Below are positions 24,757 to 34,276 of a stretch of DNA of 34,276 nt, one piece after another. Position 1 is the stretch's first letter, and every line of letters begins with the position of its first letter. Source of the stretch: an uncultured beta proteobacterium (GTDB lineage Bacteria > Pseudomonadota > Gammaproteobacteria > Burkholderiales > Burkholderiaceae_C); the NCBI GenBank assembly GCA_903885585.1, contig CAISJH010000150.1:1-34276 (forward strand), written 5' to 3'. The translations under genes and the position numbers were made by a program. Below the pieces are notes generated by a model. It saw nothing but the letters and a program-made list of their open reading frames with translations. It ran no database searches and had not been told where the DNA came from.

Positions 24757-27700
24757 ATGGACGAACCTCAAGGAAACGACCTCGACCTGCAAGCCGCCCA
24801 CGAGCGGCTGCGCAGAGAGTTCGACCGGGTCTCGAGACGCAACCTGCAGCTGGAACAGGAGCTGACGCGCATCGACGACAAGGTTGCGCAGACCAACGAG
24901 CATGCCTTGTTGAAGGTGTTTGGCGACAAGGAGCGGGTGGCCGAGGAAAACGCGCGTTTGCTGAAGGAGGCGCACGAGGCGCTGCAACGCCAGTCCGCCA
25001 GCGCCGACATCCTGCACGTCATCAGCCAGAGCCCCACCGACGTGATGCCGGTGGTGGACGTCATCGTCAGCACGGCGCGGCGGCTGCTGGGCTGCTACCG
25101 CACGGTCTACCTGCGCCGCGACGGCAACGCCATGGTCGCGATGAGCCATGCCACGGTCCAAGGCGTGGCCACGGGCGCCTCAGGCAGGATTCCGCTGGAC
25201 GCTGCGCACAACTTTCCTTCGCGCGCGCTGCTGTCGCGGGCGCCACTGCACATCCCGGACTGGCTGGCCATCGACTTGCCCGAGCACGAGAAGAACATCC
25301 AGCAACGCACGGGCACGCGGTCGGCGCTTCTGCTGCCGCTGCTGCGCGGCCACGATCAGGAAGGCCTGGGCGTGCTGGCCTTCCAGCGCGACCAGCCCGA
25401 GCCCTTCAGCGAAGCCGACATCGCGCTGGCGCAGTCCTTCGCCGACCAGGCCGTGATCGCCATCGAGAACGTGCGGCTGTTCAACGAGACGAAGGAAGCG
25501 CTGGAGCTGCAGACCGCCACGTCCGACGTGCTGCGGGCCATCAGCAGTTCGCTGGCCGACGTAGGCCCGGTCTTCGACAAGGTCATGGACGGCTGTGAGA
25601 AGCTGTTTTCAGCCTCGCTCATGAACCTGAACCTCATCAACGAGGCTGGACAGCTCGAGCTGACGCGCCTGCGCATCACGGCCCTGGGCCGGGAGCAGCT
25701 GGGCCAGGACGAAGCAAATGCCTTGGGCGCGAACGCGCACAAGACCTACCCCAGGCCCCTGGCCGGCACCGCAGCCGAGCTGGCTTTCCAAATTGACACC
25801 TTGCTGGAGCTGCCCGATGCCCTGAACGACCCGGCCTCGCCGGCGGGCGTCAAGCGCACGGCCGAGAGCATCGGACACAATTTCGCGTCGCTGACGGCGC
25901 CGTTGATGTGGCAGGGCCGGGGCATTGGCGTGATCACGTTGGTGCGGCTGGGGACCGGCACCTTTGCGCCGCAGGTGCACCTGCAGCTCAGGACCTTCGC
26001 TGAGCAGATGGTGATCGCCATCCAAAACGCCCGCATGTTCAAGGAAGCCCAGGAAGCACGCGCCGCGGCGGAGGCCGCCAACCAGCACAAGAGCGACTTC
26101 CTGGCCAACATGAGCCACGAGATTCGCACGCCGATGAACGCCATCATCGGCATGAGCTACCTGGCGCTGAACACGCCGATGAACCCGCAACAGCGGGACT
26201 ATGTGCAGAAGATCCAGCAGTCGGGCCAGCACCTGCTGGGCATCATCAACGACGTGCTCGACTTCAGCAAGGTCGAGGCGGGCATGCTGCAGATCGACCC
26301 CGGGCCATTCGAGATGGAAAGCCTGCTGGACGCCGCCGCCACGCTCATCTCGGAGAAGGCGGCGCAAAAGCAGCTTGAACTGGTCGTGGACGTGGCGCCT
26401 GACGTGCCCCAGCATCTGGTGGGGGATGCACTGCGTCTGCGCCAGATCCTGATCAATTACGCGAACAACGCCGTCAAGTTCACGGAGGCCGGTGAGATTG
26501 GTCTCGTGGTGCGCGTGGCCGAGCGAAGCGATTCGGACGTGCTGCTGCGCTTTGAGGTCAAGGACACCGGCATCGGCCTCACGCCCGAGCAGATCGGCCG
26601 GCTGTTCCAGAGCTTTCAGCAGGCCGACACCTCGACCACGCGCAAGTACGGCGGCACCGGCCTGGGGCTCGCGATCTCCAAGCAGCTGGCGCAGCTCATG
26701 GGGGGTGCCGTGGGCGTGGAGAGCAGCGTGGGCGATGGCTCCACCTTCTGGTTCACCGCCCGGCTGGGCCTCAGGTCCGCACCGGCCGCGCTGCCCCTTC
26801 GCCGCACCGATCTGCGCGGCCAGCGCGTGCTGGTGGTGGACGACAACGCCTACGCCCGCCAGGTGATGGTGGGTCTGCTCGAGCAGATGGGCTTTGTGGT
26901 GAATGAAGCGGCCTCGGGGCGCGCCGCGCTGAACGCGCTGCGCGAAGCCGAGATCCAAGCGGAAAGGCATGCCCCAGAAGCCGGCGACGGCGCCGCCCGA
27001 CCTTTCGACGTGGTGCTGCTGGACTGGAAGATGCCGGGGATGGACGGCCTGGAAACGGCACGCCACATCCAGGCCATGGCGCTTGCGAGCGCACCCAAAC
27101 TGGCCTTCGTCTCGGCCTACTCGCGCGACGACCTGCTCAAGCGCTCGCGCGAGATCGGCATCCAGGAGGTGCTCAGCAAACCCGTCAATGCTTCGACGCT
27201 GTTCGACGGACTCACGCGGCTGGTGACGGGGGCCGCGCCCTCAGCCAGCGCAGCTGCGCCTGGCAGCGCGCCCGCCGGCAAGGCCACCCTCAACCTCAAG
27301 GGCTTGACAGGGGTGCGCGTGCTGCTGGCCGAGGACAACCTGCTGAACCAACAGGTGGCCACCGAGATCCTGGCCGAGGCAGGGGTGGCGGTGGTGGTGG
27401 CCGACAACGGCCGCGTGGCGCTGGCCCTGGCGCAGGCCCAGCCGTTTGACGCCATCCTGATGGACATGCAGATGCCCGAGATGGACGGCGTGGAGGCCAC
27501 GCGCGCGCTGCTGGCGCTGACGGACTGGCAGCGCATTCCCATCATCGCGATGACCGCCAATGCCATGAACGCCGACCGTCAGCGCTGCTTGCAGGCGGGC
27601 ATGGTGGACTTTGTGCCCAAGCCGGTGGAGCCCGAGCACCTCTTCAAGACCCTGCTGCGCTGGTGCCGGCCGAACGCACCGCTGCTGGCGCCCGAAGGCA

Positions 27701-28386
27701 CGGAACCGGCAACCGACACGGCACAAGCGACGTTAGCCGACGAAGCGGCGCCACTGCAGGCTGCCGCGCCTGCCGAGCCGTCGCTGCTGCCCGATCACAT
27801 CGAGGGCCTGGACGTGCAAGCCGGGCTGCGCCGGGTGATGGGCAAGCAGGCCCGCTACCTGACGCTGCTGCGCGAGTTTGCGGCCACGCAGCACGATGTG
27901 CCTGCTCGCATCACGGCGTCTCTGGCGGCCCGTGACCACGCGGCGGCCGAACGCATCGCGCACACCCTCAAGGGCCTGGCAGGCACCATCGGCGCGGACG
28001 CGCTGCAGGGCCAGGCCAACGTGCTGGAGGAGGCGGTGCGCACGGGTGGCGACGCGGCAGCAGCGCTGCCCGGCGTCCAGGCGGCGCTGGACCGCCTGCT
28101 GACGACCTTGCAGGCAGCGTTGCCGGCCCCGGCCGAAGCGGCCCAAACCACGGCAACGGCCGCGAACCAGGCGGCCGCCGTGCCCCTCGCCCAGCGCGAC
28201 GCGCTGATCGCCCAACTGCTGGCGCTCTTGGAGGCCGACGACCCCAAGGCGCAAAAACTGCTCGCCGAGCACGAGCCCGTGTTCTCGGCGACCTTTGGCG
28301 AGCGGTTCAAGGCGGTGCACAACGCCATTGCCGACTACGCTCTGGACGAGGCACTGGAGATCGCCCACCTCGCCCTGGGCCGTTGA
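24757..28386 (+). CDS. Hybrid sensor histidine kinase: GAF-GAF-HisKA-HATPase-REC-REC-HPt
   Basis: This 1209-residue protein holds a full phosphorelay. A coiled coil (about 1-75) leads to two GAF sensor domains (about 86-245 and 255-435). The H-box is His454 ([20 protein letters not shown]). The ATPase domain has [13 protein letters not shown] (N-box, about 567), DTGIGL and GTGLGLAIS (about 635). Receiver 1 (about 689-810) has Asp756 ([13 protein letters not shown]), receiver 2 (about 853-972) has Asp903 ([13 protein letters not shown]), and a C-terminal HPt domain has His1069 ([13 protein letters not shown]). No membrane segment is seen, so it should sense a cytoplasmic ligand or redox/light state through GAF. 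An adenylate cyclase with its own receiver follows 19 bases later and is the likely phosphate target. Confidence 0.95.
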   Translation: MDEPQGNDLDLQAAHERLRREFDRVSRRNLQLEQELTRIDDKVAQTNEHALLKVFGDKERVAEENARLLKEAHEALQRQSASADILHVISQSPTDVMPVVDVIVSTARRLLGCYRTVYLRRDGNAMVAMSHATVQGVATGASGRIPLDAAHNFPSRALLSRAPLHIPDWLAIDLPEHEKNIQQRTGTRSALLLPLLRGHDQEGLGVLAFQRDQPEPFSEADIALAQSFADQAVIAIENVRLFNETKEALELQTATSDVLRAISSSLADVGPVFDKVMDGCEKLFSASLMNLNLINEAGQLELTRLRITALGREQLGQDEANALGANAHKTYPRPLAGTAAELAFQIDTLLELPDALNDPASPAGVKRTAESIGHNFASLTAPLMWQGRGIGVITLVRLGTGTFAPQVHLQLRTFAEQMVIAIQNARMFKEAQEARAAAEAANQHKSDFLANMSHEIRTPMNAIIGMSYLALNTPMNPQQRDYVQKIQQSGQHLLGIINDVLDFSKVEAGMLQIDPGPFEMESLLDAAATLISEKAAQKQLELVVDVAPDVPQHLVGDALRLRQILINYANNAVKFTEAGEIGLVVRVAERSDSDVLLRFEVKDTGIGLTPEQIGRLFQSFQQADTSTTRKYGGTGLGLAISKQLAQLMGGAVGVESSVGDGSTFWFTARLGLRSAPAALPLRRTDLRGQRVLVVDDNAYARQVMVGLLEQMGFVVNEAASGRAALNALREAEIQAERHAPEAGDGAARPFDVVLLDWKMPGMDGLETARHIQAMALASAPKLAFVSAYSRDDLLKRSREIGIQEVLSKPVNASTLFDGLTRLVTGAAPSASAAAPGSAPAGKATLNLKGLTGVRVLLAEDNLLNQQVATEILAEAGVAVVVADNGRVALALAQAQPFDAILMDMQMPEMDGVEATRALLALTDWQRIPIIAMTANAMNADRQRCLQAGMVDFVPKPVEPEHLFKTLLRWCRPNAPLLAPEGTEPATDTAQATLADEAAPLQAAAPAEPSLLPDHIEGLDVQAGLRRVMGKQARYLTLLREFAATQHDVPARITASLAARDHAAAERIAHTLKGLAGTIGADALQGQANVLEEAVRTGGDAAAALPGVQAALDRLLTTLQAALPAPAEAAQTTATAANQAAAVPLAQRDALIAQLLALLEADDPKAQKLLAEHEPVFSATFGERFKAVHNAIADYALDEALEIAHLALGR

Positions 28387-28405
28387 ACATCACCCCAAGT
28401 TCCGC

Positions 28406-29536
28406 ATGACCGACTCCTCGACCGCAACCCCTGCACCACTCGCCACCGTGCTGGTGGTGGATGACACCCCCACCAACCTGTCGCTGATGAGCGACCTGCT
28501 GGGTGACCTCTACACCGTGAAGGTGGCCACGGGCGGTGCAAGGGCGCTGAAGATTGCCCGGTCCGACACGCCACCCGACTTGATCCTGCTGGACATCATG
28601 ATGCCGGAGATGGACGGCTACGAGGTGTGCCGCCAACTCCAGGCCGACGAGAAGACCCGCAGCATCCCCATCATCTTTCTGACGGCGCGCAACGAGTCCA
28701 GCGACGAGCAACTGGGGCTGGAACTGGGGGCCGTGGACTACATCACCAAGCCCATCAGCCCGCCCATCGTGCTGGCCCGGGTCAAGAACCACCTGGCACT
28801 CAAGCACCTGCGGGATCTGGACCAGGTGCGCATGGAAATGCTCAAGGAGGAAAAGCTGCTGCTCAACCAGGAGAAGCAACTGCTGGAGCTGGAGCAGATG
28901 AAGACCGACCGTCTGATGCTCAACATCCTGCCCCGGCCGATTGCCGAGAGGCTCAAGCGTGGCGAGAAGAACATCGCGGGCAGCTATGGCGAATCGACCA
29001 TCCTGTTCAGTGACCTCGTGGGCTTCACCGAGTTCTCATCAAGGATCAGCTCCGCCGAACTCGTCAAGTTGCTCAATGACCTGTTCACCCGGTTCGACAA
29101 GCGCGCCGAGATGCTGGGCCTGGAGAAGATCAAGACCATCGGCGACTCCTACATGGCAGCAGCCGGCATACCCATCCCACGCTCTGACCACGCCGAGTTG
29201 TGTGCCGACATGGCGCTGGGCATGTTCGAGGACTTGCAAAGCTTCAACACGGCGCACGGCAAGAGCGTGGGTATGCGCATCGGCCTGAACTCGGGGCCGG
29301 TGGTGGCCGGTGTCATCGGCTTCACCAAGTTCTCCTATGACCTGTGGGGCAACACCGTGAACACGGCCAGCCGGATGGAGTCCACGTCCACCACCGGGCG
29401 GGCTCAGGTGTCCACAAGCACCTACCAGGAACTCAAGGACTTGTTTGCCTTCCAGCCCAACGGCGTGCAGGAGTGCAAGGGCCTGGGTCAGGTAGAGACC
29501 TACCTGCTGGGAGCCAGGTTGAACCCCGGCTCTTGA
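28406..29536 (+). CDS. Response regulator with class III adenylate cyclase output
   Basis: This 376-residue protein has an N-terminal receiver (about 15-135; phospho-acceptor Asp63 in [23 protein letters not shown] with the conserved Lys), a helical linker ending in [15 protein letters not shown], and a class III nucleotide cyclase domain (about 195-370). Metal-binding Asp203 ([10 protein letters not shown]) and Asp247 (GDSYMAAAG) are present. Lys243 and Asp312 ([16 protein letters not shown]) mark ATP rather than GTP as substrate, and Asn319/Arg323 for the transition state are present, so the enzyme looks active. ATG 28406 is 19 bases after the kinase stop, and the open frame before it overlaps the kinase. 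Its last 37 bases overlap the convergent exonuclease gene. Confidence 0.93.
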   Translation: MTDSSTATPAPLATVLVVDDTPTNLSLMSDLLGDLYTVKVATGGARALKIARSDTPPDLILLDIMMPEMDGYEVCRQLQADEKTRSIPIIFLTARNESSDEQLGLELGAVDYITKPISPPIVLARVKNHLALKHLRDLDQVRMEMLKEEKLLLNQEKQLLELEQMKTDRLMLNILPRPIAERLKRGEKNIAGSYGESTILFSDLVGFTEFSSRISSAELVKLLNDLFTRFDKRAEMLGLEKIKTIGDSYMAAAGIPIPRSDHAELCADMALGMFEDLQSFNTAHGKSVGMRIGLNSGPVVAGVIGFTKFSYDLWGNTVNTASRMESTSTTGRAQVSTSTYQELKDLFAFQPNGVQECKGLGQVETYLLGARLNPGS

Positions 29537-30723
29537 AGCGCAGGATCGGCAGGCTGCTCAGGACGAGCAGTGCCCACGCCCTCTTCCCGCCCGAAAGCAG
29601 TCTCAAAGCTGCCCGCCTCCAGCCCCTGCTGCTGCAGCCAGCGCACCATCACCGCCTCGTATCCGTGGGTGACGATCACGCGCTGCGCGCCCGTGGCGGC
29701 GATGGCACGCTGCAGGCCGGGCCAGTCGGCGTGGTCGCTGAGCACGAAGCCACGGTCCAAGCCCTGGCGGCGGCGCGCGCCGCGCAGCTGCATCCAACCA
29801 CTGGCAAACGCAGGGCTGCTCTCGCCCAGGCGGGCGGCCCAGGCGCTGCCCTGCACCGAGGGCGGGGCCACCACCAAAGCTCGGCGCAGCAGGCTGCGGT
29901 CACTCACCTCTTCCAGGCGCAGGGTCTCGGGCAGGCGCACGCCGGCAGCGCGGTAGGCGCGGTTGAGGTCCTCCACCGCACCGTGCACGATGATGGGCCC
30001 GATGGAGGCGTCCACCCCTGCCAGCAGGCGCTGCGCCTTGCCAAAGCTGTAGGCGAGCAGCAGGCTGGCACGGCCCTCTTGCGCGTTGCCCGACCACCAG
30101 CGGTTGATCTCGGCAAACACCTCGCCCGGTGGACGCCAGCGGTAGATGGGCAGGCCGAAGGTGCTTTCGGTGATGAAACAGTCGCACCGCACGGGCTCGA
30201 AGGCGTCGCAGGTGGCGTTGGCGGGCGCGGAGGTGGCGGCCTCAGCGAAGGCATCCTCGGCCACCTCGGGCAGCCACGCCACCGCTTGGCCCCCACCTTG
30301 CACCCCTCGCACTCCGTGGCCCCCCTGCACCAGCGTCGACCCGGTCAGAAAGTAGTCACCCGAGGCCACCCAGACGCGCCCCCGATGCTCCACCCGCACC
30401 TGGGACGAGCCCAGCACATGGCCGGCCGGGTGGAGGCTGACGGTGGCCCCGCCGATGCTCAAGCGCTGGCCGTAGGCCAGGGTCTGCAGCTGGATGTTGC
30501 CCAAGCGCGAGCGCAAGACGCCCTCGCCTGGCGCGCTGCACAGGTAGGCGCCGTGCCCGCGGCGGGCGTGGTCGGCGTGGGCATGCGTGATGACGGCGCG
30601 ATCCACCGGCCGCCAGGGGTCGATGTGGAAGTCGCCCACAGGGCAATACAGCCCTTCAGGTCTGAGGACGATCAGGTCGCTGTCAGCGGGCTGGATCACG
30701 ATGTGCGATTCTTGACCATTCAC
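29500..30723 (-). CDS. Ligase-associated-type DNA exonuclease (metallo-beta-lactamase fold)
   Basis: This protein of about 407 residues is of the beta-CASP/metallo-beta-lactamase type annotated as ligase-associated DNA exonuclease. The metal motif HxHxDH is in [14 protein letters not shown]; other metal residues lie in [11 protein letters not shown] and ASGDYF, and late motifs are [13 protein letters not shown] and [10 protein letters not shown]. The typical opening [21 protein letters not shown] is present. The start is unclear: ATG 30777, GTG 30723 and GTG 30699 are in frame, and 30777 would overlap the divergent DUF805 gene. In many genomes this gene sits beside an ATP-dependent DNA ligase and a helicase in a repair cluster; neither is here. 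Its 3' end overlaps the cyclase gene by 37 bases. Confidence 0.9.
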   Translation of the reverse strand: MNGQESHIVIQPADSDLIVLRPEGLYCPVGDFHIDPWRPVDRAVITHAHADHARRGHGAYLCSAPGEGVLRSRLGNIQLQTLAYGQRLSIGGATVSLHPAGHVLGSSQVRVEHRGRVWVASGDYFLTGSTLVQGGHGVRGVQGGGQAVAWLPEVAEDAFAEAATSAPANATCDAFEPVRCDCFITESTFGLPIYRWRPPGEVFAEINRWWSGNAQEGRASLLLAYSFGKAQRLLAGVDASIGPIIVHGAVEDLNRAYRAAGVRLPETLRLEEVSDRSLLRRALVVAPPSVQGSAWAARLGESSPAFASGWMQLRGARRRQGLDRGFVLSDHADWPGLQRAIAATGAQRVIVTHGYEAVMVRWLQQQGLEAGSFETAFGREEGVGTARPEQPADPALQEPGFNLAPSR

Positions 30724-30740
30724 ATTGCGTTGTCCGGACG

Positions 30741-31112
30741 ATGCCGATCGCTGCGATTCCCCAGGATCCGACCTCACCGCTGCATATCTTCCTGTCCGTC
30801 AAGGGACGGGTGTCGCGCCGCACCTTCTGGCTCTACGGCGTGCTGGCCTTGCTGGGCCTGGGCCTGCTACTCACCCTGCTGCTGGGGATTGCGGGGGTGG
30901 AGCAGCGCTACATCGAGACCTTCGTGAACCTGCTGCTGGTGTGGCCCGCCATCGCGGTGTCGGCCAAGCGCTGGCAGGATCGCAACCGCTCGCCCTGGTG
31001 GGTGCTGGTCACCCTGATCCCGGTGATCGGCTGGGCTTGGGCGCTCATCGACAACGGCTTCGTCCGGGGCAGCCCGGGGACCAACCGCTTCGGCAACGCC
31101 CCTCCGGTCTGA
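30741..31112 (+). CDS. DUF805 family small membrane protein
   Basis: This 123-residue protein has the DUF805 pattern: GRVSRRTFWLYGVLALLGLG leads into the first helix, followed by a second helix (VNLLLVWPAIAVSAKRWQDR), the conserved polar RWQDRNRSPWW, and a third helix (LVTLIPVIGWAWALID). The function of the family is unknown. ATG 30741 is close to the divergent exonuclease start, so the two promoters overlap. The gene converges on clsB with a 32-base gap that contains a weak CTGGG/CCCAG inverted repeat. Confidence 0.85.
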   Translation: MPIAAIPQDPTSPLHIFLSVKGRVSRRTFWLYGVLALLGLGLLLTLLLGIAGVEQRYIETFVNLLLVWPAIAVSAKRWQDRNRSPWWVLVTLIPVIGWAWALIDNGFVRGSPGTNRFGNAPPV

Positions 31113-31144
31113 CCGGCTGGGCACCGCAACGCCCCAGTCTGCCT

Positions 31145-32476
31145 TCAGTACCGCCCTGTGATGCCGGCCGCACGCAGGTAAACGTTGGCCACCCAGGCCA
31201 CGAAGCCGCGCATCAGCCAGCCTCGCAGGCCCCGGCGCACCGGTGGCGCGGTGATCTCCTGCGACACGGCAAAGGCCTGGTCCAGCCGCCCCCCGAGATG
31301 GGCCGCAAAAGCCTCGTCCAGCACCACCACGTTGGCCTCCAGGTTGAGCAGCAGCGACAGCGGGTCGATGTTGGAGCTGCCCACCGTGGCCCACTGCCCA
31401 TCCACCACCGCCACCTTGGCATGCAGGAAGGCCGGCGTGTACTCGTAGATGCGCACCCCGCGTGACAACATCTCGTCGTACAGCACCCGCGCGGCCAGCG
31501 CGGCCAGGCGGTAGTCCACCTTGCCCTGCATCAGCAGGCGGATGCGAACCCCCCGCGCCGCGGCACGCAGCAGCGCCCGGCGAAACGCCCGGCCGGGGTA
31601 GAAGTAGGAGCAGGCGATGTCGATGCGCTCCCGCGCCTGCCCGATGGCCTCGACATAGGCCCGCTCGATGGCGCGCCGGTGGATGACGTTGTCGCGCACC
31701 ACCAGCGCCACGCGCACGGGCTCACCCGCCACGCGGTCAAAACCGGGCGGCGTCGGCGGGCCTTGGCGGCTTTCTCCCCGCCACCAGTCGCGCAGGCGAG
31801 TACGCCGCTCCCCCAGGAGGTGTGGCATCTGGGGCGCCCGGGCGCGCATCTCGCGCACCAGCTGGACGGCGCGCTGCACCGGCTCTGGGCTCTGCGCCAG
31901 CAGAGCCACCTCCTCGCGCCAGCCGCGGCCCAGGTGGGCGCGCGTCCACAGCGCATGCACCAGGCGCTGCACCTCCTCGGCCACTGGGCCCTGCACCTCC
32001 ACCGCGAAGTCCAGCCGCGGCTCGGCCGTCCAGCCATGCTGGATGTCGAAGTGGTCGTCCACCACGTTGATGCCGCCCACGTAGGCCAGTCGGCCGTCCA
32101 CCGCGCACAGCTTGTGATGCATGCGGCGCAGCTGGCTGGGGTGGCTCCAGGCCCACCAGCGCTCCAGTGAGCGAAACACCTCCAGCACCACCCCCGAGCC
32201 CTGCAACTGCTGCCGCAGCGCCGCAATGCGCCCATTGCTGCCAAAGCCGTCCACCACCACCCGCACCTGCACGCCACGTGCGGCTGCCTGCCGCATGGCC
32301 TGCACCACGCGGCGCCCCGAGGGGTCGTCGTTGAAGATGTAGGTCGCCAGCCAGACCTCCAACTGGGCCGACTCGATGGCCCGGACCATGGCAGGAAAGA
32401 GCTCATCCCCGCCGCGCATCAGAGCCACACGGTGGCCGCCCTCGAAGGGTGCCAGCAGGCTCTCGGCCGCACTCAC
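31145..32476 (-). CDS. clsB: Cardiolipin synthase B (phospholipase D family)
   Basis: This 443-residue protein has two phospholipase D HKD motifs: HHKLCAVDGRLAYVGGINV and HAKVAVVDGQWATVGSSNID. The first half has LEVWLATYIFNDDPSGRRV, typical of ClsB (YbhO) enzymes that make cardiolipin from phosphatidyl donors at the inner membrane. The final part has a short hydrophobic/basic tail. The open frame runs back to 32740, but GTG 32476 has GAGGGG upstream and begins 10 bases after the stop of the preceding phosphatase gene. In E. coli clsB is paired with an EEP-family gene (ybhP), and the same pairing is seen here, which supports the call. Confidence 0.92.
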   Translation of the reverse strand: MSAAESLLAPFEGGHRVALMRGGDELFPAMVRAIESAQLEVWLATYIFNDDPSGRRVVQAMRQAAARGVQVRVVVDGFGSNGRIAALRQQLQGSGVVLEVFRSLERWWAWSHPSQLRRMHHKLCAVDGRLAYVGGINVVDDHFDIQHGWTAEPRLDFAVEVQGPVAEEVQRLVHALWTRAHLGRGWREEVALLAQSPEPVQRAVQLVREMRARAPQMPHLLGERRTRLRDWWRGESRQGPPTPPGFDRVAGEPVRVALVVRDNVIHRRAIERAYVEAIGQARERIDIACSYFYPGRAFRRALLRAAARGVRIRLLMQGKVDYRLAALAARVLYDEMLSRGVRIYEYTPAFLHAKVAVVDGQWATVGSSNIDPLSLLLNLEANVVVLDEAFAAHLGGRLDQAFAVSQEITAPPVRRGLRGWLMRGFVAWVANVYLRAAGITGRY

Positions 32477-32486
32477 CGCCCGCCCC

Positions 32487-33362
32487 TCACAGGACCTCGA
32501 GTTCCGCCAACAGCGGCAGGTGGTCGGACCACCGGCGCCAGCCAGCGCCGCGGGGCACCAGGGTGGAGCGGCAGCGCAGCCCGCGCAGGTACACCCGGTC
32601 CAGCGCAAACACCGGCGCCAGCGCGGGGAAGGTCGGCTTGTGCACCAGCGGCCAGCCTGCGGGGGCGGGGTCGGTGGCCCGCGTGAGGCCGATGCCGCGC
32701 ATCGGGGCGTCGAGCTTCTCGCTCCAGTCGTTGAAGTCACCGGCCACCATCAGGGGCTCGCCCGCCGGCACCTCGGCTGCCAGGTACTCGGCCAAGCGCT
32801 GAACCTGGCGCAGGCGCCCCGCGTGCAGCAGCGCAAAGTGGGCCACCACCACGTGCACGCAGCGCCCGTTCCACAGCACGGGCACATGCAGCAGCCCGCG
32901 CTGCTCAAAGCGGTGGTCGCTCACGTCGTGGTGCGCCACCTCGCCGATGGGCCAGCGGCTGAGCAGCGCATTGCCATGCTCGCCATGCCGCGTGATGGCG
33001 TTGGTGCGGTAGGCCACGGCGTAGCCCTCGGGAGCGAGGAAATCGGCCTGTCCCTCCGCAGGCCAGCCCTGCCTGCTGTGTTGGAAGCGCCGGGCATCCC
33101 GGTGGTGGAACAGGCGCACCTCCTGCAGGCACACCACGTCAGCATCAAAGCTCTCCACCGCCAGACCCAGGTTGTGGATCTCCAGACGCTTGCGTGGGCC
33201 CAGGCCGCGCACGCCCTTGTGGATGTTGTAGGTGGCCACGCGCAGGGCATCCTGGGCCGGCGCATGCGCAAGCGCCGGCTCGGGCACCGGCACGCGAAAG
33301 CCGCGCCCGGGCAGGCGGTGCATGGGGTGAAGGGCCGGGGCGCGGTCGCGGGGAGCAGGCAT
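32487..33362 (-). CDS. Endonuclease/exonuclease/phosphatase (EEP) family protein, YbhP-like
   Basis: This 291-residue EEP-fold hydrolase has all the usual motifs: RVATYNIHKGVRG (metal-contacting Asn), DVVCLQEVR (metal Glu), VVVAHFALL, MVAGDFNDW (Asp/Asn pair) and WSDHLPLLAEL (catalytic His). The family cleaves phosphodiester or phosphomonoester bonds in nucleic acids or lipids. Its pairing with clsB recalls E. coli ybhP and suggests a role in phospholipid turnover. The frame is open to 33458; I chose ATG 33362, which starts 11 bases after the nudB stop and removes a low-complexity extension. It is co-transcribed with nudB and clsB. Confidence 0.9.
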   Translation of the reverse strand: MPAPRDRAPALHPMHRLPGRGFRVPVPEPALAHAPAQDALRVATYNIHKGVRGLGPRKRLEIHNLGLAVESFDADVVCLQEVRLFHHRDARRFQHSRQGWPAEGQADFLAPEGYAVAYRTNAITRHGEHGNALLSRWPIGEVAHHDVSDHRFEQRGLLHVPVLWNGRCVHVVVAHFALLHAGRLRQVQRLAEYLAAEVPAGEPLMVAGDFNDWSEKLDAPMRGIGLTRATDPAPAGWPLVHKPTFPALAPVFALDRVYLRGLRCRSTLVPRGAGWRRWSDHLPLLAELEVL

Positions 33363-33373
33363 GGCCTGCGAGG

Positions 33374-33847
33374 CTACAGGAAACGCGGCAACTGCAGGAT
33401 CGCCTCGGCATTGCTGGGGGAAAAGCAGCGATGCGCCGCCTCCTGCCAGGGAAGCCACTCAAAGCGCAGGTGTTCGCGGGGGTTCAGGGTCACGGGGATA
33501 CCGGCGGGCACCCGCAACCCGAACACATGCTCGGTGTTGTGCGTGACGCCAGGCGCGTAACGATGCCGCCAGACCGGGTAGATCTCGTAGACGTTGCGCA
33601 AGCCCCAGTCACGCAGGTGATCCGGCGGCACGTCGGGGCTGCCCACCAGGATGCCGGTCTCCTCGGCCACCTCTCGAGCCGCCGTCTCGGCCGGTGGCTC
33701 GTCCAGGCTGTCCTTCGAGCCGGTGACGCTCTGCCAAAAGCCGGGCTTGTCGGCCCGCTCGATCAGCAGCACGTCGAGCGCGGCGGTGTGGATCACCACC
33801 AGCACCGACTCGGGGATTTTGGGAGGACGAGGCGTGGTCATGGACAT
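33374..33847 (-). CDS. nudB: Dihydroneopterin triphosphate diphosphatase (Nudix)
   Basis: This 157-residue Nudix hydrolase opens with KIPESVLVVIHTAALDVLLIERADKPGFWQSVTG, characteristic of NudB. NudB removes pyrophosphate from dihydroneopterin triphosphate in folate synthesis. The Nudix box reads GSKDSLDEPPAETAAREVAEETGI, with the metal-binding REVAEE complete; the first spacer is one residue longer than the textbook motif, which I recall as usual in betaproteobacterial NudB. NTEHVFGLRVPAG and HLRFEWLPWQEAA also fit. The start is ATG 33847 or 33841. It lies 35 bases after aspS, the common order in Burkholderiales. Confidence 0.92.
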   Translation of the reverse strand: MSMTTPRPPKIPESVLVVIHTAALDVLLIERADKPGFWQSVTGSKDSLDEPPAETAAREVAEETGILVGSPDVPPDHLRDWGLRNVYEIYPVWRHRYAPGVTHNTEHVFGLRVPAGIPVTLNPREHLRFEWLPWQEAAHRCFSPSNAEAILQLPRFL

Positions 33848-33882
33848 CTCAAGGCCAGCGCCCCGTCACTCCCTTCACTCTC

Positions 33883-34276
33883 TTAAGCCGGCTGCGGGTT
33901 GCGCAGGCGGATGTGCAGCTCGCGCAGCTGGGCTTCGTCGACGTTGCTGGGTGCGCCCGTCAGCAGGCACTGGGCGCGCTGCGTCTTGGGGAAGGCGATC
34001 ACGTCACGGATGGAATCGGCTCCGGCCATCAGCGTGGCAATGCGGTCCAGGCCGAAGGCCAGGCCGCCGTGCGGCGGGGCGCCGTACTGCAGCGCGTCCA
34101 GCAGGAAGCCGAACTTGACCTTGGCGTCCTCGGGCGTGATCTTCAAGGCATCGAACACCTTGCGCTGCACCTCGGCGCGGTGGATACGCACCGAGCCGCC
34201 GCCGATCTCCCAGCCGTTGAGCACCATGTCGTAGGCCTTGGCGATGCAGGCGCCGGGGTCGGTGTCCATCAGGTTC
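33883..34276 (-). CDS. aspS: Aspartyl-tRNA synthetase, C-terminal part (gene continues past the window)
   Basis: The last about 130 residues of a class II aspartyl-tRNA synthetase are present. Recognisable parts are [44 protein letters not shown], and class II motif 3 with the ATP-binding Arg in [16 protein letters not shown]. The tail [20 protein letters not shown] is typical of bacterial AspS. The ORF track's Met at 34269 is internal (the frame reads NLMDTDPGA); the gene starts to the right of the window. It charges tRNA-Asp (or Asp/Asn, which cannot be told from this fragment) and is the first gene of the aspS-nudB-EEP-clsB string. Confidence 0.95.
   Translation of the reverse strand, partial: NLMDTDPGACIAKAYDMVLNGWEIGGGSVRIHRAEVQRKVFDALKITPEDAKVKFGFLLDALQYGAPPHGGLAFGLDRIATLMAGADSIRDVIAFPKTQRAQCLLTGAPSNVDEAQLRELHIRLRNPQPA

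Noticed and set aside
25609-27066. 485-residue minus-strand ORF opposite the hybrid kinase
   Set aside because: The kinase frame has all catalytic motifs; this one is His/Gln/Leu-rich antisense.
29344-30927. 527-residue plus-strand ORF across the exonuclease gene
   Set aside because: It overlaps three real genes, and its sequence is antisense to the metallo-beta-lactamase motifs.
32376-33560. 394-residue plus-strand ORF opposite the EEP phosphatase
   Set aside because: Antisense shadow of a gene with complete EEP motifs.
1-34276. Mobile element, CRISPR or prophage in the window
   Set aside because: No transposase, integrase, cas gene, regular spacer array or phage structural gene is seen in any frame. 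The only direct repeat noticed is the 19-base pair at 8843-8884.

Overview
The window looks like chromosomal DNA from a high-GC betaproteobacterium, most likely order Burkholderiales and plausibly family Comamonadaceae. Three things point there: strongly GC-rich codon use, four Bug/TctC-type periplasmic binding proteins in 34 kb, and an aspS - nudB - EEP phosphatase - clsB gene order at the right end. I see no tRNA, rRNA, CRISPR array, transposase, integrase or phage gene.

Layout. (1) 0-2.1 kb: a YhgE/Pip-type membrane protein. (2) 2.1-5.5 kb, + strand: a Bug binding protein, a PhzS-like FAD monooxygenase and an NMT1-type binding protein. (3) 5.6-9.8 kb, - strand, one apparent operon read from right to left: Bug protein, full-length FAH-family hydrolase, intradiol ring-cleavage dioxygenase, a FAH protein with an export-type N-terminus and no C-terminal part, and a HupE/UreJ-like membrane protein that may lack its N-terminal part. 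(4) 10.0-17.0 kb, + strand, divergent from (3): a second intradiol dioxygenase, SDR, BKACE (DUF849), zinc-free MDR oxidoreductase, cupin, exported amidohydrolase and another Bug protein. (5) 17.0-21.6 kb, - strand: ABC ATPase, FtsX-type permease and HlyD-type adaptor. (6) 21.9-24.5 kb: an MFS transporter divergent from a fourth Bug gene that is visibly less GC-rich. (7) 24.8-29.5 kb: a large hybrid histidine kinase (GAF-GAF-HisKA-HATPase-REC-REC-HPt) followed by a REC-class III adenylate cyclase. (8) 29.5-31.1 kb: a ligase-associated-type DNA exonuclease divergent from a DUF805 protein. (9) 31.1-34.3 kb, - strand: aspS (3' end only), nudB, an EEP phosphatase and clsB.

Regions 2-4 appear to form an aromatic-ring degradation locus. 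A flavoprotein hydroxylates, two non-haem iron dioxygenases cleave the ring, and FAH, SDR, MDR and BKACE enzymes process the products, with orphan binding proteins for uptake or sensing. No muconate cycloisomerase, maleylacetate reductase, CoA transferase, thiolase or dedicated transcription regulator is present. The most interesting idea is that BKACE finishes the pathway by cleaving a beta-keto acid such as beta-ketoadipate with acetyl-CoA. That is inference, and the true substrate cannot be read from the sequence. The second notable unit is the phosphorelay/cAMP gene pair in region 7.
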